Origin: an uncultured Flavobacteriales bacterium
GTDB lineage: Bacteria; Bacteroidota; Bacteroidia; Flavobacteriales; Crocinitomicaceae
DNA length: 35,589 nt
Direction of reading: 5' to 3'
Assembly (NCBI GenBank): GCA_946480815.1
Contig: CAMLLB010000047.1
Coordinates: forward strand, 1 to 35,589
Part shown: in pieces, positions 1 through 10,008 of the stretch
How the letters are laid out: every line of letters begins with the position of its first letter
Numbering within the stretch: position 1 is the stretch's first letter
Translations under genes and position numbers: made by a program
The notes under the pieces: generated by a model
Database searches by the model: none
The model's input: the letters and a program-made list of their open reading frames with translations, nothing else
Told to the model about the DNA's origin: nothing

Positions 1-7
1 TATCTGT

Positions 8-766
8 TTATTTATTTTTCTTAGCCCGGAAGATCAGGATCGGTACAAGGAAAATAGCAAGGGTCAAGCCTGAAATAAACAAGTCAAACTGCTCCGATTC
101 GATCCATTCGGCAGAAGGAACAAAATGCACCAATAAGGCCAAACACAATTTGATTCCTAAAATCCCGATCACCAGGAAAGCTGAATTCTCCAGGAATGGA
201 TATTTCTCCATCAGCACCACGAAGTACTTCGCCACGTAACGCATAGCCAGGATCCCGATAAATACACCAATACAAATCAGAATAACGTTATCCGAATAAG
301 CCACTACTGCGAAAATATTGTCGATCGAAAAGACGATATCCATAAATTCTACTGCTAATACTGTAGACCAGAAAATACCAATCACACCAACTGTTCCACG
401 ATAAATGAAACTTTTCTTGGTTTCCTCCACTTCCGATTCGATTTCTGCCTGTACGCTTTTAGCAGCAAAATGCTTCACCGCCATGTAGATCAAATAAGCA
501 CCTCCAATCGGTTTAAACCACCAGATACTCAGGATCGATTCTACCAGGACCAATGCAAGCCCCCGGAAAATATATGCTCCAAGGATTCCGTATTTCAATG
601 CTTTTGCCTGCTGTTCTTTAGGTAAATCCTTCACCATTGTTGCAAGCACAGCTGCATTGTCAAATGATAAAATAATTTCAAGCAGTAAAATTCCAAGGAT
701 CAGTAAAATGGCATTCAGCGGATGCTCTGTCATTAGTGCTGTAAATTCATGGAATTGATTCATCAT
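8..766 (-). CDS. TerC family integral membrane protein
   Basis: A 252-residue polytopic inner-membrane protein of the TerC/Alx type (named for tellurium resistance; family members are linked to metal-ion, often manganese, export). The two acidic membrane motifs that define the family are present: SFDNAAV at residues 34-40 and SIDNIFA at 147-153, each in a hydrophobic helix. I count about seven membrane segments and a short charged loop at 105-120. The length is close to that of short TerC proteins. Two consecutive ATG codons (764-766 and 761-763) could start it; either gives the same protein less one residue. A weak box TATCTTTA lies on the minus strand at 805-812. The gene is divergent from uvrB. 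The substrate cannot be told from the sequence. Confidence 0.9.
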   Translation of the reverse strand: MMNQFHEFTALMTEHPLNAILLILGILLLEIILSFDNAAVLATMVKDLPKEQQAKALKYGILGAYIFRGLALVLVESILSIWWFKPIGGAYLIYMAVKHFAAKSVQAEIESEVEETKKSFIYRGTVGVIGIFWSTVLAVEFMDIVFSIDNIFAVVAYSDNVILICIGVFIGILAMRYVAKYFVVLMEKYPFLENSAFLVIGILGIKLCLALLVHFVPSAEWIESEQFDLFISGLTLAIFLVPILIFRAKKNK

Positions 767-929
767 AGGACGTACGTATTCTTGATCTGTTTTTTAACGA
801 GTCGTAAAGATACTGTATAATTCAAAAAGCAAAATGTAAAATGCAAAATTGATCGAAAACAAGCGGTTTCACAAAGACAAACCTCATACTTTTTAAAACC
901 TAATTCCCGATTCGGAATTCGGAATTCAC

Positions 930-937
930 TATATTTG
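930..937 (+). promoter_or_regulatory. Putative -7 box of the uvrB promoter (TATATTTG)
   Basis: TATATTTG is a full match to the Bacteroidota -7 consensus TAnnTTTG. Only five bases separate it from the uvrB ATG, so the transcript should begin at or next to the start codon. No TTG of the -33 element is visible about 19 bases upstream. Confidence 0.5.
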
Positions 938-942
938 CTAGT

Positions 943-2967
<2,025 letters not shown>

Positions 2968-3062
2968 AGCTTTAAGACAAAAGACGTCAGACACAAGACA
3001 GGAATCTGTCTAAGGTCCATAGTCTTTCATCTTAAGTCTAAATAATAGTAAACTCGAAGAAA

Positions 3063-3440
3063 ATGAAAAAAATAATCTTCCTTACAATCCTATTGGCGCT
3101 AGCTGCCTGCAACAAACCACTTTTGAAATACAATTCCGACTTTGAAGGAACCTGGTATAGCGAGCCGCAATACAATGCAACCTTTGGTGTTTTTGTATGC
3201 GATGAACTGGTCTTTTCCGGAAAAGAAGGCAGTTACCAGGTAGATTGCAAGGATACTTGCTCCACAAATCTCTGCGATTGCACCGGAAAACTTACCGGAA
3301 CAGCTGAAATTAACAAGCAACGCACCATTATACGGTTAAATTCCCAAACTCCACGTACATTTTCTTTGGATGCCGAGCCTTATGAACAGGGTGGTTCGTG
3401 GTATATGGAAGTTGATGGAAAGAAATATAAAAAACAGTAG
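3063..3440 (+). CDS. Cys-rich putative lipoprotein
   Basis: A 125-residue protein that I cannot assign to a family. Residues 1-16 form a lipoprotein signal peptide (hydrophobic core, lipobox LAAC, lipidated Cys16), so the protein is probably anchored in the outer or inner membrane facing the periplasm. The mature part has five more cysteines (46, 62, 66, 71, 73). Four of them are in the cluster C-x3-C-x4-C-x-C, which could form disulfides or bind a metal. The alternating hydrophobic pattern and Trp/Tyr content (EGTWYSE near 28-34, GSWYMEVDGKKYK at the end) suggest a small beta-barrel or lipocalin-like fold, but this is inference. The stop codon lies inside a strong hairpin. Confidence 0.7.
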   Translation: MKKIIFLTILLALAACNKPLLKYNSDFEGTWYSEPQYNATFGVFVCDELVFSGKEGSYQVDCKDTCSTNLCDCTGKLTGTAEINKQRTIIRLNSQTPRTFSLDAEPYEQGGSWYMEVDGKKYKKQ

Positions 3441-3469
3441 GCGCGCAATGCGTTGCGCGCCTACTGTTT
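3432..3469 (+). terminator. Perfect 17-bp hairpin overlapping the lipoprotein stop codon
   Basis: Arm AAACAGTAGGCGCGCAA at 3432-3448 pairs without mismatch with 3453-3469 around the four-base loop TGCG. The lipoprotein stop TAG (3438-3440) lies in the 5' arm. The stem ends in TTT, followed after about 16 bases by a T-run at 3484-3492. It may act as a terminator on either strand, or as a 3'-end stabiliser. Confidence 0.6.
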
Positions 3470-3527
3470 GATACGTCGCATATTGTTTTTTTCGGTGAAC
3501 GGTACCTCCTGTTTTCGGCTCAGTGAC

Positions 3528-3535
3528 TAATTTCG
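3528..3535 (+). promoter_or_regulatory. Putative -7 box (TAATTTCG) for the DUF3817 gene
   Basis: TAATTTCG fits TAnnTTTG with one change (T to C at the third T). The same TTCG variant recurs before several other genes in this window. It lies 12 bases before the ATG at 3548, and no -33 TTG is evident. Confidence 0.35.
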
Positions 3536-3547
3536 CAAACAAAAACT

Positions 3548-3859
3548 ATGAACTTCAAGTCTGCTTTGGGTGCATTACGCATCGTTGGGATGTTGGAAGG
3601 GATTTCCTTTCTTTCGTTTTTGGTTACCATGCCATTGAAATATATCTATGGGATCAAAGAACCAAATATGATCGTGGGAATGGGCCACGGAATTCTGTTC
3701 ATCGCTTACGTGTTTTTGGTATTTTGGGCTTCTACGGAAACCAAGTGGGATGCAAAAACCAAAATCTGGGCTTACGTAGCTTCTCTATTGCCATTCGGTA
3801 CCTTCGTTGCAGATGCTAAAATCTTCAAACCAACACAGGAATCCCTGAAATCCATCTGA
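3548..3859 (+). CDS. DUF3817 family small membrane protein
   Basis: A 103-residue integral membrane protein. It resembles the DUF3817 family: an N-terminal LRIVGMLEGISFLSFL helix, a loop with PLKYIYG, a second helix after GMGHGILFIAYV (44-55), and a third helix before a C-terminal DAKIFK segment. These motifs and the three-helix plan are typical; no biochemical function is known for the family. The ATG at 3548 gives the family-typical N-terminus. It lies 22 bases upstream of the comB-like gene on the same strand, so the two may be co-transcribed, although comB also has its own promoter-like box. Confidence 0.85.
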   Translation: MNFKSALGALRIVGMLEGISFLSFLVTMPLKYIYGIKEPNMIVGMGHGILFIAYVFLVFWASTETKWDAKTKIWAYVASLLPFGTFVADAKIFKPTQESLKSI

Positions 3860-3865
3860 TTTTAG

Positions 3866-3873
3866 TACCTTCG
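3866..3873 (+). promoter_or_regulatory. Putative -7 box (TACCTTCG) for the comB-like gene
   Basis: TACCTTCG fits TAnnTTTG with one C. It begins six bases after the preceding stop codon and ends eight bases before the ATG at 3882, which would leave almost no 5' leader. Confidence 0.4.
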
Positions 3874-3881
3874 CTCTTAAT

Positions 3882-4610
3882 ATGGATACAAGAAAGCTGA
3901 TTGAGGTTTGCTATACTCCTGGCGAGTACGCTTATTTTAAGGATGAATTTGAGATTGTGGTGGTGATTGACGTGTTGCGTGCAACTTCTGCTATCTGTGC
4001 TGCATTCGACAATGGAATCGCATCCATTATCCCGGTTCCTACCGTGGAAGAAGCCTGGGAATACAAACAAAAAGGCTTTCTTGCAGGTGCTGAACGCAAA
4101 GGTCAGATCGTAGAAGGTTTCGACTTCGGTAATTCACCTTTTTCCTATATGAAGGACGAATTCAAGGGCCAGGAAGTGGTTTTAACCACAACGAACGGGA
4201 CCAAATCACTGGACGTTGCAAAAGATGCAGAGATTGTTGTGGTAGGTTCTTTTCTGAACTTGAACCATTTGAACCAATGGCTGGCAAAGCAGGACAAGAA
4301 CATTTTGTGCTTGTGCTCCGGTTGGCAGGACAAGTTCAACCTCGAAGACACAATCTGCGCAGGAGCGATTTGCGAATACCTGATCAATACCGGGAATTTT
4401 ACTTCCGTAGAGGACTCATCCATTGCAGCGAAATACCTGTATCTTTCTGCAAAAGACAATTATCTTGGATTTTTAAAGTCCAGTTCGCACCGAAGACGAT
4501 TAAAAAACTTAAATTTGAATGAAGACATCAAGTATTGTTTGACTCCAAACCAAACAAACGTGATTCCAATTTTAAGAAATGGTAAACTCGTCAACATTTC
4601 GGAGAACTAG
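3882..4610 (+). CDS. 2-phosphosulfolactate phosphatase family protein (ComB-like)
   Basis: A 242-residue cytoplasmic protein of the ComB family. In methanogens ComB dephosphorylates 2-phosphosulfolactate in coenzyme M synthesis; many bacteria without coenzyme M keep homologues of unsettled role. Family motifs are clear: VVIDVLRATS at 27-36, AER at 70-72, GFDFGNSP at 79-86, TTTNGT at 102-107, and the signature CSGWQDKFNLEDTICAG at 145-161. The length is normal. The 3' end overlaps the next gene by 32 bases in another frame, which implies translational coupling. No other coenzyme M genes (comA, comC, comDE) are in the window, so the substrate here is open. The family call is firm; the reaction is only inferred. 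Confidence 0.88.
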   Translation: MDTRKLIEVCYTPGEYAYFKDEFEIVVVIDVLRATSAICAAFDNGIASIIPVPTVEEAWEYKQKGFLAGAERKGQIVEGFDFGNSPFSYMKDEFKGQEVVLTTTNGTKSLDVAKDAEIVVVGSFLNLNHLNQWLAKQDKNILCLCSGWQDKFNLEDTICAGAICEYLINTGNFTSVEDSSIAAKYLYLSAKDNYLGFLKSSSHRRRLKNLNLNEDIKYCLTPNQTNVIPILRNGKLVNISEN

Positions 4611-5613
4611 CACTATTTTACTACTGATCCTGTTCCTGACAGGATTCGGGAACGCAGCTCCCCTACCTTATTACCAGAACTTTCCGCATCCGGCCCTTTG
4701 GGGATTTTTCGGACACAAACGTATTAACCGCGTGGCTACATTTACGCTTCCGCCGGAAATGTTCGGTTTTTTCAAGGAAAACATTGAATTCATTACGGAA
4801 CATGCTGTGGATCCTGACAAGCGGCGTTATGGTGTGGACGGTGAAGCACAACGACATTACATCGATATTGATCATTATGCGGTTAACGGACAAAATCCTT
4901 TTGAAGTTGTTCCTAAAAGATGGAACGATGCCGTAGCCAAATTCACGGAAGATACCCTCCAGGCTTACGGAATTGTTCCCTGGCACATCAACGTAATGAA
5001 AATGCGTCTCCAGAAAGCTTTTGAATCGAAAAATATCGACCTCATCCTGAAAAATGCAACGGAGATCGGACACTACATCGGTGACGCGCATGTTCCTTTG
5101 CATACTACTGAAAACTACAACGGACAATTGACAGGTCAACGCGGAATTCACGGTTTATGGGAAAGCCGGATCGTAGAATTGAATGCCGAAGACTACGATT
5201 ATTTCGTGGGGAAAGGAAAATACATTCCGGACGTACTGGAATTTACATGGGACGCAGTGAAAGCCTCCAATGCAGCGGTCGATTCGGTATTGAGTATAGA
5301 AAAAGAACTGACTGCTGAGTTTCCAAGTGACCAGAAATACACGTATGAAACACGTGGAAATGTAGTGATCCAGACCTATTCAAAAGCATTTTGCGACGAG
5401 TACCAAAAACGCATGAACGGCATGGTGGAACGACGCATGCGTCAGGCAATTATTGCTGTCGGTTCCATTTGGTATACTGCATGGGTAGATGCCGGACAAC
5501 CTGATTTAACAAAACTAACCAACAAACCTCCGTCCGCAGAATTGCTGAAAGAACTGGAAGAGCTGGATAATTTATACCAGCATTCGGACCATAAGGGAAC
5601 CATCTGTGATTAA
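4579..5613 (+). CDS. Secreted zinc-dependent phospholipase C / S1-P1 nuclease-fold protein
   Basis: A 344-residue exported protein. A signal peptide occupies about residues 1-26 (Arg8-Arg9, hydrophobic core 13-23, AA at 26-27). The mature protein has the tri-zinc site pattern of the phospholipase C/S1-P1 nuclease superfamily: WGFFGH at 41-46, the ITEHAVDPD segment with His75 and Asp78, HYIDIDHY at 93-100, IGHYIGDAHVPLH at 163-175, and GIHGLWE at 189-195. This pattern is common in Bacteroidota proteins annotated as zinc-dependent phospholipase C. Whether it cleaves phospholipid or nucleic acid cannot be decided. The ATG lies within the comB-like gene; there is no other Met before Trp41 and the signal peptide needs this start. 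The C-terminal tail is charged. Confidence 0.85.
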   Translation: MVNSSTFRRTSTILLLILFLTGFGNAAPLPYYQNFPHPALWGFFGHKRINRVATFTLPPEMFGFFKENIEFITEHAVDPDKRRYGVDGEAQRHYIDIDHYAVNGQNPFEVVPKRWNDAVAKFTEDTLQAYGIVPWHINVMKMRLQKAFESKNIDLILKNATEIGHYIGDAHVPLHTTENYNGQLTGQRGIHGLWESRIVELNAEDYDYFVGKGKYIPDVLEFTWDAVKASNAAVDSVLSIEKELTAEFPSDQKYTYETRGNVVIQTYSKAFCDEYQKRMNGMVERRMRQAIIAVGSIWYTAWVDAGQPDLTKLTNKPPSAELLKELEELDNLYQHSDHKGTICD

Positions 5614-5715
5614 CTCCGACCTGCACGAAAAGTAGGAAATCTGTAATTTTTTAAACAAAAAACGCATATCAATTTCCCTGAATAATAGTACTTTTATTCC
5701 CTATATAGTAAACAT

Positions 5716-6222
5716 ATGACAGTAGACACAAACATGGTGGTTTCCTTGAGTTACAAGTTGACCAATCACAAAACGGGTGAACTGATTGAGGAAACATCGG
5801 AAAGTCAGCCAATGGAATTTTTATACGGAGTTGAGCGTATCATTCCGACTTTTGAAGTAAATATTCACGGTTTGAAACCTGGAGATACATTTGAATTTGA
5901 TATTCCATCTGCAGAAGCATACGGTGACAAGAACGACGACCATGTTGCATTGATCCCTATTTCCGTATTCCACGATGAATCCGGGAAGATCGATGAGACG
6001 CAAATCAAAGTGGGAGCAGTTTTACCGATGACAGATAACGAAGGAAACCATTTAAGAGGAACGATCCTTGAAATTACGGATGAGACGGTAACAATGGATT
6101 TCAATCACCCGCTTGCAGGAACGGACTTATTTTTCCAGGGTACGATCCTGACAGTTAGACCGGCAACAAACGAAGAATTGGACCACGGGCACTCACACGG
6201 TGCACACGGACATCATCATTAA
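5716..6222 (+). CDS. slyD: FKBP-type peptidyl-prolyl isomerase, SlyD-like
   Basis: A 168-residue cytoplasmic peptidyl-prolyl cis-trans isomerase and chaperone of the SlyD type. The order is FKBP half (about 1-70, with the LSYKLTNHKTGELIEET start and PMEFLYGVERIIP), the inserted chaperone flap (about 71-120), the returning FKBP strands (with MDFNHPLAG at 127-135), then a His-rich tail with seven His between 157 and 168. SlyD tails of this kind bind nickel and other metals; in hydrogenase-bearing bacteria they help nickel insertion. No nickel enzyme genes are nearby, so a general folding or metal-buffering role is more likely. Transcribed alone, with 102 bases upstream. Confidence 0.92.
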   Translation: MTVDTNMVVSLSYKLTNHKTGELIEETSESQPMEFLYGVERIIPTFEVNIHGLKPGDTFEFDIPSAEAYGDKNDDHVALIPISVFHDESGKIDETQIKVGAVLPMTDNEGNHLRGTILEITDETVTMDFNHPLAGTDLFFQGTILTVRPATNEELDHGHSHGAHGHHH

Positions 6223-6241
6223 TACACATTAAAAAAATGTT

Positions 6242-6277
6242 CAAAGGGTTCAAAAGTTAAAATAATTGGACCCTTTG
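6242..6277 (+). terminator. Hairpin downstream of slyD
   Basis: CAAAGGGTTCAA at 6242-6253 pairs with TTGGACCCTTTG at 6266-6277 (11 Watson-Crick pairs plus one G-U) around a 12-base A-rich loop. There is no strong T-run after it, so termination is plausible but not certain. Confidence 0.5.
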
Positions 6278-6314
6278 TGCGTTTCTATTACCAAACTCTC
6301 TCAAAAACACACAT

Positions 6315-6989
6315 ATGAAAAGCATTTTAATCACCTTGTCATTTATCTCAATCGGGATCACATCCATACAAGCACAATCCAACCGTTACGATTGGGGAAT
6401 TGAAGGCGGGCCAAACCTGAGTACCTTTCGCATCAAAAACAATCCTTTCCTGGACGCAAGACCAAGAATACTAGGTTCCGGAGGATTTATATTCCAATAC
6501 AACAGCAAAAAGATCCTTTCATTCAAAACAGGATTTTCATACCAGCGTAAAGGATTCCAGTCACAGGATTTTACTTATACAAATAGTAACGGAGATATTA
6601 TCGGAGAAGGAAACAGCGCTCTTAGTTTTGATTACATCACTTTACCGATTTTGGTGAAAGCTTCCTTCGGGAAAAAAGTTCAATTCTTTGTAAACGCAGG
6701 ACCTTATGTTGGTTTTCTTTTGGCAAAGAATGAGCGTTTTATACTTGATAACGAAACAATTGTCGAAGACAAAAGCATGAACGGTCTACAGCGTTTCGAC
6801 TTTGGTATCACCAGTGGAATCGGGGTTGCCATTCCGATCAAAGAATTTTGGATGGTCCACGCAGAAGTACGTAATTATTTCGGTTTAATGGACCTGAATT
6901 CTTCGGGAAGTCCAGTAAATATGTACACTAATACAACTGATTTGCGCGTGGGTATTGTTTACCGTTTAGGTTTCCGGGATTCGGAATAA
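6315..6989 (+). CDS. Outer-membrane beta-barrel protein (porin family)
   Basis: A 224-residue protein with a signal peptide (residues 1-20, ending SIQA before QSNRY) and an eight-stranded-barrel style pattern of the Bacteroidota PorT/OMP_b-brl_2 type: WGIEGGPNLSTF near 27-38, LSFKTGFSYQRKGF near 74-87, DYITLPILVKASF near 110-122, VQFFVNAGPYVGFLL near 126-140, GITSGIGVAIP near 163-173, and a last strand ending VGIVYRLGFRDSE. It is expected in the outer membrane. The function is unknown and such proteins are numerous in this phylum. It is a single gene with its own spacing on both sides. PorT itself is a T9SS component, but nothing here identifies this copy as PorT. Confidence 0.82.
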   Translation: MKSILITLSFISIGITSIQAQSNRYDWGIEGGPNLSTFRIKNNPFLDARPRILGSGGFIFQYNSKKILSFKTGFSYQRKGFQSQDFTYTNSNGDIIGEGNSALSFDYITLPILVKASFGKKVQFFVNAGPYVGFLLAKNERFILDNETIVEDKSMNGLQRFDFGITSGIGVAIPIKEFWMVHAEVRNYFGLMDLNSSGSPVNMYTNTTDLRVGIVYRLGFRDSE

Positions 6990-7084
6990 AATAAAATGGT
7001 TAGAATTTAGTCTTTCAAATCAATTAGTGCTTTATAACTGAACTTTCATTCAGTATACCAGTAATAATTACATAACTTTTCCTT

Positions 7085-7747
7085 ATGGAAAATCCTGTTT
7101 GCTATATCCTTTCAGGTCTGGGAGCTGATGAACGCGTGTTCGATCAAATCGATTTCGGGGACTTTTCTCCTGTTTTCATTCCCTGGGAAGCGATCAGACC
7201 CGACCAATCGTTTGAATCATATGTCAAACAATTGAGCCGGAATGTACAATCAGCAAATTCAATTTTAATCGGGATTTCTTTCGGCGGAATCATAGCTCAG
7301 GAAATGAGTGTCTTATTCAATTGTCCGGTGCTCATCATTTCAAGCGTTAAAACAAGATCAGAGCTTTCTTCGTTTATGCGCTTTACCGGAAAGATCGGGC
7401 TGCACAAATTCATACCGATGAAACGGATCTTAAGAAATAAAAAGCTCAATCATTGGCTGTTCGGTACCAACACGGAAAGTGAAAAAGAAAAATTAGAACA
7501 GATTCTGGCAGATTCAGACCCGGTTTTTACTAAATGGGCGATCGGGCAAGTCAGCAACTGGAAACGAACAGAGCCCATCCCGGCAAAATTGCTGCACATT
7601 CACGGCGACGCAGACCGGATCTTTCGAATCAAAAATGTCCATCCGGATTACATCATTCCGGGAGGAACGCATTTTATGACGGTTTCAAAACATAAGGAAG
7701 TGAGCAAAGTGATCCAGGAAGCGTTAAGCAGATTGGCTAATTCCTAA
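7085..7747 (+). CDS. Alpha/beta hydrolase
   Basis: A 220-residue cytoplasmic alpha/beta hydrolase. The nucleophile elbow GISFGG at 63-68 gives Ser65. The acidic residue is Asp175 or Asp177 in HIHGDADRIF, and the catalytic His is His196 in IPGGTHFMTV. The N-terminal strand ends in SGLGADERVF, where the backbone would form the oxyanion hole. There is no signal peptide. The protein is short for the fold, with a reduced lid. The substrate is unknown; neighbours give no hint. The gene ends a few bases before a cluster of palindromic repeats. Confidence 0.85.
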   Translation: MENPVCYILSGLGADERVFDQIDFGDFSPVFIPWEAIRPDQSFESYVKQLSRNVQSANSILIGISFGGIIAQEMSVLFNCPVLIISSVKTRSELSSFMRFTGKIGLHKFIPMKRILRNKKLNHWLFGTNTESEKEKLEQILADSDPVFTKWAIGQVSNWKRTEPIPAKLLHIHGDADRIFRIKNVHPDYIIPGGTHFMTVSKHKEVSKVIQEALSRLANS

Positions 7748-7771
7748 TTCCTAATAAAAAGTTCAAAAAGT

Positions 7772-7920
7772 TTAATTCATGTCTGTCTCGATACTTCCGC
7801 TTGTCAGTTCGAGTGTCCCGACGTTTCAGTCGGGATTTATCGAGAACACAAGCGGAATTCCGATAGCTATCGGAACGACATGACATGAAAATTCGTATCC
7901 CGATAACTATCGGGACGTAA
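7772..7920. repeat. Cluster of palindromic intergenic repeats
   Basis: In about 150 bases there are several perfect inverted repeats. These are TTCCGCTTGT (7795-7804) with 7848-7857; TCTCGATA (7786-7793) with 7838-7845; TCCCGAC (7816-7822) with 7829-7835; an 18-bp palindrome TTCCGATAGCTATCGGAA at 7858-7875; and TCCCGATA/TATCGGGA at 7898-7915. The CCGATAGCTATCGG motif resembles dispersed palindromes common between Bacteroidota genes. It is non-coding and lies between the hydrolase and the ABC exporter operon; it may serve as a terminator or as a REP/MITE-like element. Confidence 0.75.
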
Positions 7921-8024
7921 TTCGTAATTCTATAAAACCTTTCATCCCTAAAAATCACTTCCGCCCTGTATTTACTGGTTATCCTGCGAACATCTTATTA
8001 ATTTAGTGCAAATATCTCTCATTT

Positions 8025-8801
8025 ATGATTCAAATTTCGCATCTCAGTAAGTCCTTTACTCTAAACAGGCAGCAGAAGAAAGAATTGGGAACAAACCAAC
8101 ATTCCGTCCTCGCTGTTGACGATATTAGTTTCGAATGTCTGCCGGGTCGTGTTCATGCATTACTTGGACCGAACGGTGCCGGAAAAACCACCACACTCCG
8201 CATGTTATCTACGATTTTCAAGCCTACAAAAGGAAGTATCATTATCGATAACATCGACGCAGTAAAAGATCCGCAGGAAGCACGCAAACACATCGGGTTC
8301 CTAACCGGTTCCGCCGGACTGTATGCACGTCTTACTCCCAATGAGCTCATTGCTTACTTTGGTGAGTTATACGGAGTTTCAAAGAACGACATTGAAATGC
8401 GCAAGAAGAAACTATACGATTTGCTGGATATGCACGATTTCCAGAACAAACGCATCGGGAAACTGAGCACCGGAATGAAACAAAAGGTTTCCATTTGCAG
8501 GACCATGATCCACGATCCGCAAGTCGTTATTTTCGATGAACCGACAAGCGGCTTAGATGTTATCACTGCGGAAAATATCATTCAGTTGATCCGTGATTGC
8601 AAGAACCAGGGAAAAACAGTCATCTTTTCAAGCCATATTATGGGAGAAGTTGATCTGTTGTGTGATGATATCACAATCATTCACAAAGGAAAAGTGTTGT
8701 TCAACGATACCATGGAAGCGTTCCGTGCACAACAACAAGCTCCTAACCTCACTGCAGAATTTATTCGAATTGTTCACGACCAAAAAACGGAAAACCTATG
8801 A
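8025..8801 (+). CDS. ABC transporter ATP-binding protein (NatA-like)
   Basis: A 258-residue nucleotide-binding subunit of an ABC-2 exporter. Walker A GPNGAGKT is at 48-55, the signature LSTGM at 147-151, Walker B VVIFDEP at 167-173 with a D-loop SGLD after it, and the switch His204 in FSSHIM. The Q-loop region reads GFLTGSAGLYARLT, as in NatA-type ATPases, which power sodium extrusion in Bacillus. The gene overlaps the permease gene by four bases (ATGA at 8798-8801), so the two are translationally coupled and form one exporter. The substrate is uncertain: NatAB-like pairs in Bacteroidota are called by similarity only. Confidence 0.93.
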   Translation: MIQISHLSKSFTLNRQQKKELGTNQHSVLAVDDISFECLPGRVHALLGPNGAGKTTTLRMLSTIFKPTKGSIIIDNIDAVKDPQEARKHIGFLTGSAGLYARLTPNELIAYFGELYGVSKNDIEMRKKKLYDLLDMHDFQNKRIGKLSTGMKQKVSICRTMIHDPQVVIFDEPTSGLDVITAENIIQLIRDCKNQGKTVIFSSHIMGEVDLLCDDITIIHKGKVLFNDTMEAFRAQQQAPNLTAEFIRIVHDQKTENL

Positions 8802-9988
8802 TCTTTACAGTATTTAAAAAGGAAATGCGCGATACCTTGCGCGATCGCAGAACGGTAATGATGATGATCGTCATTCCTACTTTGGTATTCCCCATGATCA
8901 TGAGTATTTTCATGTCGGTTTCTGAAAGCTTTCAGAAAAAAGCAGCTGAGAAAAAAGTAAAGATCGGTTTGGTGAGCAACCAGGTCGGAAGTCTTGAAGC
9001 AGACTTACTGAAAGTTCCGGAAGGTCTTGGAAAGAAGCAATTTATTCCATTCACAGATACGACTGACCTGATCAAAGCGATCCGAACGGATTCCATCCAG
9101 GTAGGAATCTACATTCCGACTAATGCCGAACAATTAAAAAGTGCCATGAAACCCATTTCAGTTACTGTTTTTCACGACGGAACAGACCTGGGAATGAAAG
9201 AACGTGCAGATGCTTACCTAACGTATGTACAGGAGAACTGGAAAAGACAGCGTTATGCCCAATTGAAAATCGACGAAGCAAAAATAACCCCGTTCATCCT
9301 GAATCACTCAAACGTAGCATCCAGCAAAGAAATGATCGGAAAACTGGCCGGAGGATTCCTTCCCTACCTGTTTATTGCATTCGGATTTATGGGATGTATG
9401 TTCCCTGCCATCGATTTATTTACAGGTGAAAAAGAACGTTCTACGATCGAAACGTTATTAACAACTCCTGTGCCCCGCTGGAAAATCCTTTTCGGGAAAA
9501 TGGGTGTCGTTGTAGTATCCGGTCTATTGGCTGCAACCTTCAACTTACTAGGAATCTATTTAGCGATCGAAGTATTGGACATGGTCAAAGATCCGGTGGT
9601 ATTGCAAGCCATCAAAGACATTCTTTCACCGACATTCATCATTATGCTTTATGCTTTGCTTTGTCCGCTGATTATTTTCTTCGCGGGAATTATGATCCCG
9701 ATCGCGGTTCGGGCGAAAAGCTTTAAAGAAGCTCAAAGTATTATTTCTCCACTCAATTTACTGATCATTTTACCTGCTATGGTTGGATTTTTCCCGGGTG
9801 TGGAATTGAATGAAGTAACGGCTTTGATCCCGGTAGTGAATATTGTACTGGCAACGAAGGAACTGATTGCAGGGACCCTGGAATGGCATTTGGTTGCAAT
9901 GGCTTTCGGCGTGATGGTGTTATTGGCTGTAATTGCCATACTACTTTCTTACCGCAAATTCGAAAATGAAAATAACGTTATCTCATAA
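8798..9988 (+). CDS. ABC-2 type exporter permease (NatB-like)
   Basis: A 396-residue membrane subunit paired with the preceding ATPase. The plan is typical of NatB/ABC-2 permeases: a cytoplasmic start with the coupling sequence KKEMRDTLRDRRT at 6-18, a first membrane helix at about 20-42, a long periplasmic domain to about residue 175, then five or so helices. The conserved EKERSTIETLLTTPVPRW stretch follows the second helix at about 211-228 and would contact the ATPase. It starts within the ATPase stop codon. Sodium or small-molecule export is the usual suggestion for the family. All parts look intact. Confidence 0.9.
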   Translation: MIFTVFKKEMRDTLRDRRTVMMMIVIPTLVFPMIMSIFMSVSESFQKKAAEKKVKIGLVSNQVGSLEADLLKVPEGLGKKQFIPFTDTTDLIKAIRTDSIQVGIYIPTNAEQLKSAMKPISVTVFHDGTDLGMKERADAYLTYVQENWKRQRYAQLKIDEAKITPFILNHSNVASSKEMIGKLAGGFLPYLFIAFGFMGCMFPAIDLFTGEKERSTIETLLTTPVPRWKILFGKMGVVVVSGLLAATFNLLGIYLAIEVLDMVKDPVVLQAIKDILSPTFIIMLYALLCPLIIFFAGIMIPIAVRAKSFKEAQSIISPLNLLIILPAMVGFFPGVELNEVTALIPVVNIVLATKELIAGTLEWHLVAMAFGVMVLLAVIAILLSYRKFENENNVIS

Positions 9989-10008
9989 AACTCGAATGGT
10001 TTATTTCT

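Noticed and set aside
3882..4610. Evidence for a coenzyme M pathway
   Set aside because: Only a ComB-like gene is present, with no comA, comC, comDE or methyl-transfer genes; the family occurs in many bacteria lacking the cofactor.
7772..7920. CRISPR array
   Set aside because: The repeats are palindromes of different sequence and spacing, without regular direct repeats and unique spacers, and no cas genes are present.
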